This document shows, one piece after another, positions 54,061-60,855 of a stretch of 64,000 nucleotides of DNA. A program made the translations under genes and the position numbers. Each line of letters begins with the position of its first letter. The stretch's first letter is position 1. Source of the DNA: Salimicrobium album. Lineage in GTDB: Bacteria > Bacillota > Bacilli > Bacillales > Halobacillaceae. The notes below the pieces were generated by a model. The model ran no database searches, had not been told where the DNA came from, and was given only the letters and a program-made list of their open reading frames with translations. The stretch covers positions 1 through 64,000 of the forward strand of contig NZ_FNOS01000003.1 of assembly GCF_900107115.1 (NCBI RefSeq), in the 5' to 3' direction.

Positions 54061-55551
54061 TTATGCAGCTGGTCTGTTTTTTCTCGTACGAATCAAAGGA
54101 ACGATGAATGATAAGGCACTCACTACATAAAGGCTTATCGATACTGGGTCGGATATAAGTGCCATAACATCTCCCCCGGAAGCAGTTAAGGCCTGTCGCA
54201 TCGACTGTTCCATCATCCCTCCGAGTATAAACGCCAGAATGAACGGAGCGGCCGGGAAGTTCAGAATTCTCATAAAGTAACCGACCACCCCGAAAAAGAG
54301 CAGGACGTAAAGATCGAACGTGTTAAAACTGATGGAGTACACTCCTATTAAACTGAAGATGATGACAAGCGAAATGAGCAGCGGTCTGGATATTTTCAGT
54401 ATTTTAGCAATGTAAGGTATTAATGGCAAGTTTAATATCAGCAGGAAAATATTCCCTATATACATACTTGCGATAATACCCCAGAAAACGTCCGGGCTTT
54501 CCTGCACGAGCAGCGGCCCCGGCTGAATACCGAGTACCAGCAGAGCACCGAGCATGACGGCCGTTGTACCGGATCCCGGGATCCCAAGACTCAGGAGTGG
54601 TACAAATGCACCGCTGGTCGCAGCGTTGTTCGCCGTTTCAGGAGCGGCCAGCCCCTTGATGGAACCTTTCCCGAATTTTTCAGGATTTTTAGCGATCCGT
54701 TTCTCGGAAATATAGCCGATGAAAGAAGCGATGGTTGCACCAGCTCCCGGCAAAACGCCGAGAAGGAAACCGAGGAACGACTGACGTGTCATGGGTCCTC
54801 TCATTTCTTTGAAATCTTCTTTAGAAAGACGAAGGCTTCCGATGTCCCCCTGATCACTCAGGGAAGTGTCTTTTCTTTTAATGATCAGAAAACAGACTTC
54901 CGCAATAGCAAATAATCCAAGGGCGATTACGAGAAAATCGATCCCTTCCATAAGGTTTGGGTTGTTGAATGTAAAACGGCTCGTTCCCGTCTGACCATCA
55001 AGGCCGATAGTAGCAGTCATGAACCCTATCGTTGCAGTGATCAGCGCTTTCGTCGTCGAACCGTCGGACAGACTTGAAATAGCAGTCAGTCCGAGGAACA
55101 TCAGAGCGAAGTACTGAGCAGGACCGAAAGAGACTGCCACCTGTGAAAGCATCGGGGCAAACAGCATCAATAGTACGACCGATACCGTACCGCCGACGAA
55201 GGATGAAATCGCGGCAATCGCTAAAGCTTTACCCGCTTCCCCCCTCTGTGCCATAGGGTACCCGTCAAAGGACGATGCTACCGTTCCGGAGATGCCGGGA
55301 GCGTTCAGAAGAATGGAAGACGTCGATCCTCCAAAAACCGCTCCGTAATATACTCCTGCCATCATGATCAGAGCAACCGATGCTTCCATCCCGTAAGTGA
55401 CAGGGATCATGATAGCTATTGCGCTGATCGGTCCCAGCCCGGGCATCATTCCTATAAGTGTTCCGGCGATGACACCGATCAGTACAAACAGGATGCCCTG
55501 CAAACTGAAAGCAACCTGGAATCCCTGTGCTATTCCTTCCATTGCGCCCAT
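54061..55551 (-). CDS. tctA: Tripartite tricarboxylate transporter large membrane subunit TctA
   Basis: A 496-residue protein with about 10-12 membrane spans and the family motifs GTLIGMMPGLGPISAIAIMIP near residue 30, GVYYGAVFGGSTSSILLN and the repeated PGAGATIASFIGYISEKRIAKNP. It is the transport channel of the TTT family, taking up a carboxylate with cation. tctA is last in the order tctC-tctB-tctA. The ligand is set by TctC and not known. Confidence 0.94.
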   Translation of the reverse strand: MGAMEGIAQGFQVAFSLQGILFVLIGVIAGTLIGMMPGLGPISAIAIMIPVTYGMEASVALIMMAGVYYGAVFGGSTSSILLNAPGISGTVASSFDGYPMAQRGEAGKALAIAAISSFVGGTVSVVLLMLFAPMLSQVAVSFGPAQYFALMFLGLTAISSLSDGSTTKALITATIGFMTATIGLDGQTGTSRFTFNNPNLMEGIDFLVIALGLFAIAEVCFLIIKRKDTSLSDQGDIGSLRLSKEDFKEMRGPMTRQSFLGFLLGVLPGAGATIASFIGYISEKRIAKNPEKFGKGSIKGLAAPETANNAATSGAFVPLLSLGIPGSGTTAVMLGALLVLGIQPGPLLVQESPDVFWGIIASMYIGNIFLLILNLPLIPYIAKILKISRPLLISLVIIFSLIGVYSISFNTFDLYVLLFFGVVGYFMRILNFPAAPFILAFILGGMMEQSMRQALTASGGDVMALISDPVSISLYVVSALSFIVPLIRTRKNRPAA

Positions 55552-55567
55552 ACGTGTTTCCTCCTTC

Positions 55568-56032
55568 CTAGAATGGTAATATACCCTGCGGCAAAATGAT
55601 GTTCAGCAGGTAAGTGAACGTTACATAGAGTACTCCCGGAACCATGATTGACACCACTGCATTCATAACGTGCCTACTGTAACCGAGAAACAGGGAACAT
55701 CCGAAAATGAACAGAGCCGAAGTAACGACGAACCCGAGAATTTCAAGAAGAAATATGTAAAGGAAAATGAAGCCCCCTACTCCAAGCATAATCGGAATTT
55801 CTTTTTTCGGTACGTCACGCTTCTCTTTATCTTCTTCGGTTTCCGAGGATTTATCGAAAAACAGAATGATGGCGAGCCCGATAAGCAAGTACCCGAGTAC
55901 TTTAGGCACAGCATCGGCGTCTACAGGAACGTACGGGTATTTCTTCAAATTGTACGCTGCGTACAGATACCCGACCGCAAGCAAAATCAGAAAAATACTG
56001 ACTTTCTGATTCATTGTCTTTAACATACCCAC
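55568..56032 (-). CDS. tctB: Tripartite tricarboxylate transporter small membrane subunit TctB
   Basis: A 154-residue protein with four predicted membrane helices and a charged loop (DKSSETEEDKEKRDVPKKE) between the second and third, the normal TctB shape. It partners TctA, whose gene starts 16 bases after its stop. An AAGGAGGTGTGG sequence before the start gives strong translation. The protein has no catalytic motif; assignment rests on topology, size and position between tctC and tctA. Confidence 0.88.
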   Translation of the reverse strand: MGMLKTMNQKVSIFLILLAVGYLYAAYNLKKYPYVPVDADAVPKVLGYLLIGLAIILFFDKSSETEEDKEKRDVPKKEIPIMLGVGGFIFLYIFLLEILGFVVTSALFIFGCSLFLGYSRHVMNAVVSIMVPGVLYVTFTYLLNIILPQGILPF

Positions 56033-56056
56033 ACCTCCTTGATGGATTCATCTAAG

Positions 56057-56086
56057 GAAAGGACCTTTTGTTAAAAAGGCCCTTTC
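56057..56086 (-). terminator. Inverted repeat between tctC and tctB (partial terminator)
   Basis: GAAAGGACCTTTT and AAAAGGCCCTTTC form a 12-pair stem with a 4-base loop. On the minus strand there is no T-run. It could protect the tctC transcript end or reduce readthrough, which would favour more TctC than TctA/B, as is common for binding-protein genes. Confidence 0.5.
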
Positions 56087-56094
56087 TTCAATAG

Positions 56095-57111
56095 TTATTG
56101 TCCCATGTCCAGTTCGTCCAGAAGTGTTCCCAGCTCTTCCGTCTGTTTCTGGAGAAATTCTTTGTACTCTTCACTGTTCATGTACATTTCGTTCCACCCG
56201 TAGTTGTCACGAATGTCAGCGAATGCATCAGACTCGCTTACTTTTTTCAATTTTTCTTCGTAAAAAGAAACTTGAGCATCCGTCATATCTCCCGGGCCGA
56301 AGAATCCTCTCCAGTTAACGAATGTTGCGTCAATTCCCTGTTCTTTAGCGGTAGGGAATTCAGAAAGCACTTCTCCGTCGAGACGCTCTTCTGCCGTGAT
56401 ACCGAGAACTTTCACTTCTCCTGCTTTCACCTGTTCCACCGTCTCTGCCACACCCGTAGAGTAGACATCAGCGCTGCCATTCATGATCTGAGTCATACCA
56501 CCTGCGTCCTGAGCAGATACGTATTTAATTTTTTTGATGTCCACGCCTGCTTTTTTCGCTATAGAAACAAATTGCATGTGGTCCATGGATCCGGGAGAAG
56601 ACGTCCCCACGACCGTTACGCTTGAAGGGTCTTTCTTCATATCCTCGAACAATTCGTTCAGGTCATTCCACTTGGCATCTGCGTCCACTGCGAACGCACC
56701 GTAGTCAGCGATCATGTTAGCCAGAGGAGTGAAATCTTCATAGCTGAGCTCCGACTGGCCATTCAACGGGATAAATACGAGAGGCGGTGAGGAAACGAAA
56801 ATATTGTGAGGGTTGTTCGTGCTGTTTATGTAAGACCACCCTACGGCACCACCTCCACCTTCTTTGTTCACGACGCCCACACTTTTGTCCATAATGTCTT
56901 CTTCTTCAAGGATTTTCCCTACACTTCGTGCTGTAGTGTCCCAACCGCCGCCAGCTCCGGCCGGTGCTACAATTTCAACGTTCTTCTCAGGTTTCCAGTC
57001 CTCGCTTCCTTCTCCTTCACCGCCCCCTGAACTCTCTTCACTACCGGAACTTCCGCAAGCTGCCAGAACAAAAATAAACATGATAGAGATAAAGACGAAT
57101 ATTTTTTTCAT
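56095..57111 (-). CDS. tctC: TctC-family solute-binding lipoprotein
   Basis: A 338-residue protein. A lipoprotein signal peptide ends at the lipobox LAAC (Cys19), followed by a Gly/Ser/Glu-rich acidic linker to about residue 40. The Bug/TctC fold begins KNVEIVAPAGAGGGWDTTAR, the carboxylate-binding loop, and has VVNKEGGGGAVGW and GTSSPGSMDHMQF. It delivers a carboxylate to TctAB at the outer membrane face. A cre site and promoter lie directly upstream. The ligand (citrate, tartrate, aromatic acid or other) cannot be read from sequence. Confidence 0.93.
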   Translation of the reverse strand: MKKIFVFISIMFIFVLAACGSSGSEESSGGGEGEGSEDWKPEKNVEIVAPAGAGGGWDTTARSVGKILEEEDIMDKSVGVVNKEGGGGAVGWSYINSTNNPHNIFVSSPPLVFIPLNGQSELSYEDFTPLANMIADYGAFAVDADAKWNDLNELFEDMKKDPSSVTVVGTSSPGSMDHMQFVSIAKKAGVDIKKIKYVSAQDAGGMTQIMNGSADVYSTGVAETVEQVKAGEVKVLGITAEERLDGEVLSEFPTAKEQGIDATFVNWRGFFGPGDMTDAQVSFYEEKLKKVSESDAFADIRDNYGWNEMYMNSEEYKEFLQKQTEELGTLLDELDMGQ

Positions 57112-57150
57112 GTTACCACTCCCCTTCTTTTTGTAATAATTCCACTTTAT

Positions 57151-57181
57151 ATTATAATTTTCTGAATGTAACCGTTTTCAA
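57151..57181 (-). promoter_or_regulatory. tctC promoter with an overlapping CcpA cre site
   Basis: On the minus strand TGAAAACGGTTACA (57167-57180) fits the cre consensus TGWAANCGNTNWCA at every position. It overlaps a possible -35 TTGAAA, and a TATAAT follows at 57151-57156 (19-base spacer). CcpA bound here should block transcription when preferred sugars are present. Confidence 0.65.
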
Positions 57182-57231
57182 ATTATCCTTCATTAGAAAA
57201 GTTAAATGAATTAAACAAATAAAATTCACGA

Positions 57232-57262
57232 AAAAGATCAGCCGGTTTATCCAGCTGATCAA
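57232..57262 (-). terminator. Terminator after the response regulator gene
   Basis: On the minus strand GATCAGCTGG pairs with CCGGCTGATC and is followed by TTTTTCG. It overlaps the last bases of the gene and separates the two-component operon from tctC. Confidence 0.82.
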
Positions 57263-57927
57263 TAGGGGTAATATTTTCTTTCCGGTCTGCCGACTCTTCC
57301 GTATTTCATTTCGGCTGCAGCAGTATCGGTGGAAACCAGATATTCGAGATACCTGCGCGCCGTCGTTTTCGAAGCGCCCATCTTTTCGCTCACCTGTTCC
57401 GCCGTCACTCCCTCTTTTTCACTCATTAAAAAACGTTCGACTTTTTTTAAAGTGATCGGGTCAATTCCTTTAGGCACCTCTTCCTCCCTGTGCTCCTCCT
57501 GCTGGTTAAGGAGAAAGTCGAGTGTTTCCTGACTGAATTCTTCGGTTTTATTAAGGATATTCGTTCTTTTTTTATATTCTTCGATAGTCTTCTGGAAACG
57601 TTCGATCGTTATCGGCTTAATAATATAGTCCACTACCCCATAGTTCAGGGAGTGTTCCACCGTTTCTTTATCCTTCGCAGCCGTAATCATTATGACGTCC
57701 GTCTGCGGAGATTTATCACGAATACGGGGGAGCAGATGCGAACCGAGTTCATCCGGCATGTATACGTCAAGAAGGAGGAGGTCCGGCTGTTTTTCTTCTA
57801 CAAGAGCGATTGTTTCTTCTGCATTCGCAGCTTTCGCAACGACCTCTATATCATCTATCGTATTCAGAAACTGTTCATGTAAATTCGCCACTCTGAAATC
57901 GTCTTCGCTGATCATTACTTTCATCAT
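57259..57927 (-). CDS. CitB/CitT-type response regulator
   Basis: A 222-residue regulator. The receiver domain (~1-125) has the acidic pocket EDD, phospho-acceptor D54 in LLLLDVYMPD, T in MITAA and K in IIKPI. A linker and a C-terminal winged helix domain follow, with EGVTAEQVSEKMGASKTTARRYLEYL as the HTH. Members of this group (CitT, DctR, DcuR) activate carboxylate transport genes, here most likely tctCBA just downstream. Its start overlaps the kinase stop (ATGA), so both are co-translated. Confidence 0.9.
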   Translation of the reverse strand: MMKVMISEDDFRVANLHEQFLNTIDDIEVVAKAANAEETIALVEEKQPDLLLLDVYMPDELGSHLLPRIRDKSPQTDVIMITAAKDKETVEHSLNYGVVDYIIKPITIERFQKTIEEYKKRTNILNKTEEFSQETLDFLLNQQEEHREEEVPKGIDPITLKKVERFLMSEKEGVTAEQVSEKMGASKTTARRYLEYLVSTDTAAAEMKYGRVGRPERKYYPY

Positions 57928-59504
57928 CTATCCCTCTCTTTCGGTAAAAATACGGAGAAAACAGTGCCTCCTCCTGTGTTATCGAGAATTTCAATAGTCC
58001 CTCCGAGTTTTTCAATGATCTGCTGCACGTTCCAAAGACCGTATCCCCGCATCACACCATCTTTGGTGGAAGAGCCTTTCTGAAAAATAGATTCATACAT
58101 ATCTTCCGGTATCCCCGGCCCGTTATCTGTCACAGAAAATATGATGTCGTTGCCGATATCCGTGATAAAAATTTCAACCAGCTTTTCTTTCTGATTCTGC
58201 ACCGCTTCAAAAGCATTATCTACGATATTACCGAGAATCGTTATAAGATCCGCTTTGTTAATGTGCTCAGGCAGATGCTCCAGAGAAGAATCTTCGTCAA
58301 TTTTGAATCTGACCTTTTTCTCGGATGCCTTACTGATTTTCCCTGTGAGGATGGCCTGCGTCGTTTCATCATGTATACGCTGGAATATGATTTTCTGCTG
58401 TGGCTCCGATTCTGTAAACTCCTGTTCTATCATTTCCGTAGCTTCTTTTGTATTACCGAGCTGCATCAGGCCAAGTAAAACATACATTCTGTTCGTGTAT
58501 TCGTGCGTCTGAGCACGTAGACTTTCCGAATAACGCTTTACTTCGGACAACGTGTTGACCATTTCTCTGACTTCCGTTTTATCCCGGAGACTGGAGACTA
58601 CTCCTACTGTCTCTCCCTTTTCCCGGATAGGAGTACGGTTTACGATCACCACTTTGTTATTCAGAACTATTTCCTCATCCTGCTCCGCTTTACCGCTTTG
58701 TAACGTACGAAGCATCCCCGTATTCGGAAAAATATCAATTATATTTGCACCGGCATCTGCATTTTCCAATCCAAGCAGGTCTATGGCGGACTGATTAATC
58801 ATCGTCACACGCCCCTGACTGTCGATCGCTATGATCCCTTCTTTTACGGATGATAAAATCGCTTCCCGCGTCTGATAAAAAGAAGTCACTTCATAGGGTT
58901 CAAGTCCAAGGGTATCTTTTCGGATGCTGCGGGCCAGGAGTAAGCTTCCGATTACACCCAGCAGAAGAACGCCGGTGGCGATAAGTATGATGGTTTCCAT
59001 TTCATTCCATACCATCGTACGTATATCTTCAATAAGGAATCCGACCGAAACGAGGCCGATGATCTCCCCGCTGTCGGAAATGATTGGTGCTTTCCCCCTA
59101 AGCGATGGTCCAAGCGTTCCTTCCGCTCTCGACGTATAATATTCACCGTCTTTGAGAGCCCGGCTGTTATCTCCGCCTACCATCTTTTTCCCGATCTTCC
59201 ATTCGTCGGGATGAGCGTAACGAATCCCATCCTTATTCCCCACTACTACGAATTCTGCACCTGTCTCTCCCTGGACGCTTTTCGCTATAGGCTGGATGAT
59301 TTCCGAAGGATTTTCCGATGCGAAAGCTTCTTTCACTGTCGGCATAAATGAAATGGTAGAAGCCACCTGTAATGCCAACTGCCCTACGTCCTGCTCCACT
59401 TCTTCTTTTTCCATAAAAGCGTAAGCACCCGTAAAAGTTACAGTAACCAGGAGAAGTAAAGACAGCACAAGGCCCAGAATCTTCGTTTGCAATTTTACAT
59501 TCAT
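57924..59504 (-). CDS. CitA/DcuS-type sensor histidine kinase
   Basis: A 526-residue kinase. A first membrane helix (~8-30), an extracytoplasmic PAS/Cache carboxylate-sensing domain (~35-165) and a second helix (~170-191) precede a cytoplasmic PAS domain (~212-310). The phospho-acceptor is H334 in LRAQTHEYTNRMYVLLGLMQL. A HATPase domain has an N-box NIVDNAFEAVQNQ, GPGIPEDM and GYGLWNVQQIIEKLGG. It should sense the external carboxylate taken up by the adjacent TctABC and phosphorylate the regulator encoded downstream. Confidence 0.92.
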   Translation of the reverse strand: MNVKLQTKILGLVLSLLLLVTVTFTGAYAFMEKEEVEQDVGQLALQVASTISFMPTVKEAFASENPSEIIQPIAKSVQGETGAEFVVVGNKDGIRYAHPDEWKIGKKMVGGDNSRALKDGEYYTSRAEGTLGPSLRGKAPIISDSGEIIGLVSVGFLIEDIRTMVWNEMETIILIATGVLLLGVIGSLLLARSIRKDTLGLEPYEVTSFYQTREAILSSVKEGIIAIDSQGRVTMINQSAIDLLGLENADAGANIIDIFPNTGMLRTLQSGKAEQDEEIVLNNKVVIVNRTPIREKGETVGVVSSLRDKTEVREMVNTLSEVKRYSESLRAQTHEYTNRMYVLLGLMQLGNTKEATEMIEQEFTESEPQQKIIFQRIHDETTQAILTGKISKASEKKVRFKIDEDSSLEHLPEHINKADLITILGNIVDNAFEAVQNQKEKLVEIFITDIGNDIIFSVTDNGPGIPEDMYESIFQKGSSTKDGVMRGYGLWNVQQIIEKLGGTIEILDNTGGGTVFSVFLPKERDR

Positions 59505-59669
59505 GCCGGATCCCCCTCACGTGATCTCTCTTCGATATAGTAACATATGCATCTACGGGGACGGGTGATTATTATTAAAGAAGCGCTGGTAAGTCTTAGG
59601 GGAAGAAAAGCTGCTTGATAGTTTAATTCGCGAGGCTTTCGTTCCCTTGGGATGGAGTTTTGAGCCGTG
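59505..59669. other. Upstream region of the sensor kinase gene
   Basis: No gene is supported. The GATCTCTCTT... stretch before the kinase start includes GAGGGGGATCC as its ribosome binding site on the minus strand. A promoter must lie here or within repeat array 3, but I could not fix one. Confidence 0.35.
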
Positions 59670-59790
59670 AAGGGCACGATTGTTCAGTAATCGTTACTTT
59701 CGAAGGCTTTCAACAGGTGTGAAGGGAACGATTCGAGCCTTTTCCTTACCTTCGGCCGGATGAAGGGCTCCTGAAGGGCACGCAAATCCT
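59670..59790. repeat. 52-bp repeat array 3 (three units)
   Basis: Cores start at 59670, 59722 and 59774, exactly 52 bases apart. The first holds the palindrome with ACGATT and AATCGT arms around a TGTTCAGT centre. The second and third match the last two units of array 2 with few differences, including the diverged centre. The array lies between the kinase start and a small gene's terminator, in the same orientation as array 2, so the tct module sits between direct copies. Confidence 0.88.
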
Positions 59791-59804
59791 GAAATCGACC
59801 ATAC

Positions 59805-59832
59805 AAAAAGTCTGCCTTATACTAAGGCAGAC
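59805..59832 (-). terminator. Terminator of the small gene
   Basis: GTCTGCCTTA (59810-59819) and TAAGGCAGAC (59823-59832) form a perfect 10-pair stem with a 3-base loop; on the minus strand TTTTT follows. It lies 14 bases after the small gene's stop. Confidence 0.88.
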
Positions 59833-59846
59833 CCTCTTTTACATAA

Positions 59847-59966
59847 TCATTTTTGAAGAAGTTCCATCAACTGTTGGATGACGTCCTGGGAAGTCGCCAA
59901 TTCGGACGTTTCAGCCTTCTGGATGACGTTTTGCAAAACTTCCTTCAACTGTTCTTGCTGTTGCAC
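59847..59966 (-). CDS. 39-residue glutamine-rich small protein of unknown function
   Basis: A short frame starts at GTG (59966), about 6 bases after AAAAGGTG, and ends at TGA just before a near-perfect intrinsic terminator. The peptide begins (M)QQQEQLKEVLQNVIQKAE and ends QDVIQQLMELLQK; it should form one or two amphipathic helices with no signal peptide or membrane segment. It lies between sinR and the tct regulators on the same strand as both. Signal and terminator placement support a real gene. It lacks the SinI-like EWVELMxEA motif, so it is not an obvious SinR antagonist. I do not recognise a family. Confidence 0.55.
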   Translation of the reverse strand: MQQQEQLKEVLQNVIQKAETSELATSQDVIQQLMELLQK

Positions 59967-60266
59967 AATACTCACCTTTTTCTTCTGATGTTTTTATCTT
60001 TATAAATCAGTAATCCGTGAGGACCCTTCTACAAATCTCTCACTGGAGTGCTCCATATCCCGGGGTGTATGAATCAGCCCGGAACTGGTCCGTTCGTTCA
60101 ATATCATTTCACATTATATCATAAACCACTGCAAAAACCAGATATTTCCTCGTAAAAATTCCTGCCTCTGTCTTCCTATTACTGTTTCCTGGCTGTTTGT
60201 ACTCTAAACATGTTTCTTTATTAAGAACATTATATTATTAATCACGAATGAAGTCTATAGTTTTTC
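59967..60266 (-). promoter_or_regulatory. Upstream region of the small gene
   Basis: About 300 bases lie between the sinR terminator and the small gene. No other gene is supported on either strand. An AT-rich part at 60100-60250 could hold the small gene's promoter on the minus strand, but no convincing -35/-10 pair was fixed. Confidence 0.35.
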
Positions 60267-60267
60267 A

Positions 60268-60302
60268 CAAAAAAATAAGTGCCGCCTTGCCGGGCGCACT
60301 TA
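60268..60302 (-). terminator. Terminator after sinR
   Basis: On the minus strand AAGTGCGCC and GGCGGCACTT-type arms pair around CGGCAA and are followed by ATTTTTTTG. The stem overlaps the sinR stop codon. Confidence 0.85.
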
Positions 60303-60635
60303 TTCCTTATCGCTTTTATTCAACTTCCATTTATTGAATTCCAGATAGTCTTTGAACTGTTCCTTGGAGAGTCCCGAACTCATGGCGTCTTTCACCAGGT
60401 TCACCCATTCGTCATCCAGCGGCTCGTTGACGTCCTGCTGTTCTCCATGCAGAAGATAGTTCATGGAGACATCGAGTTCTTTTGAAATCTTCTCCAGGAA
60501 TAAAACCGACGGGTTCTTCTGAATGTTGCGTTCAATCGAGCTTAGGTACGATTTGGCAACGTTCGCCCTTTCGGCGAGTTCAGACAGGGAGTACCCCCGG
60601 TTTTTCCTTATATGCTGTATACGATCGCCTATCAT
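60300..60635 (-). CDS. sinR: SinR-type transcriptional regulator
   Basis: A 111-residue protein, exactly the length of B. subtilis SinR. The XRE helix-turn-helix (~1-62) begins MIGDRIQHIRKNRGYSLSEL and has VAKSYLSSIERN as the recognition region. The C-terminal SinR/SinI dimerisation helices (~75-108) have LDDEWVNLVKDAMSSGLSKEQF and YLEFNKWK. SinR represses matrix and exopolysaccharide genes. The ATG at 60635 follows AAGGTGAG; an open frame extends 11 codons further without a signal. No sinI is adjacent, unlike in B. subtilis. The window's ywqC-first operon is a plausible target. Confidence 0.9.
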   Translation of the reverse strand: MIGDRIQHIRKNRGYSLSELAERANVAKSYLSSIERNIQKNPSVLFLEKISKELDVSMNYLLHGEQQDVNEPLDDEWVNLVKDAMSSGLSKEQFKDYLEFNKWKLNKSDKE

Positions 60636-60821
60636 ATCTCTCACCTTCTTTCTAAAAAAGTATAGCACATTATTTCATGATGTTCTATATAAAGTACCAT
60701 TCAAGTTATAGATGAAATACTTCACAAAAAATCCGTGCATAGCGAATTACTTCACACTCTCCATAATTCCTTTATTAACAACCTTCAAAACCTTTTTGTA
60801 AATAAAATTTAATAGTCTTAA
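60636..60821 (-). promoter_or_regulatory. Upstream region of sinR
   Basis: On the minus strand TATACT lies about 25 bases before the sinR start and is the likely -10. On the plus strand GTTCTAT at about 60680 resembles a SinR half-site and could mean autoregulation, but a single partial match is weak evidence. Confidence 0.35.
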
Positions 60822-60855
60822 AAAAGAAGCCTTCCTTCAGTGAAGGAAAGCTTTA
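60822..60855 (-). terminator. Terminator after the RND exporter
   Basis: On the minus strand AAGCTTTCCTTCA and TGAAGGAAGGCTT pair with one small mismatch and are followed by CTTTTTT. It overlaps the stop codon region. Confidence 0.87.

Noticed and set aside
59847-59966. The small gene being sinI
   Set aside because: The peptide lacks the SinI dimerisation motif (EWVELMVEAKE-like) that mirrors the C-terminus of SinR.
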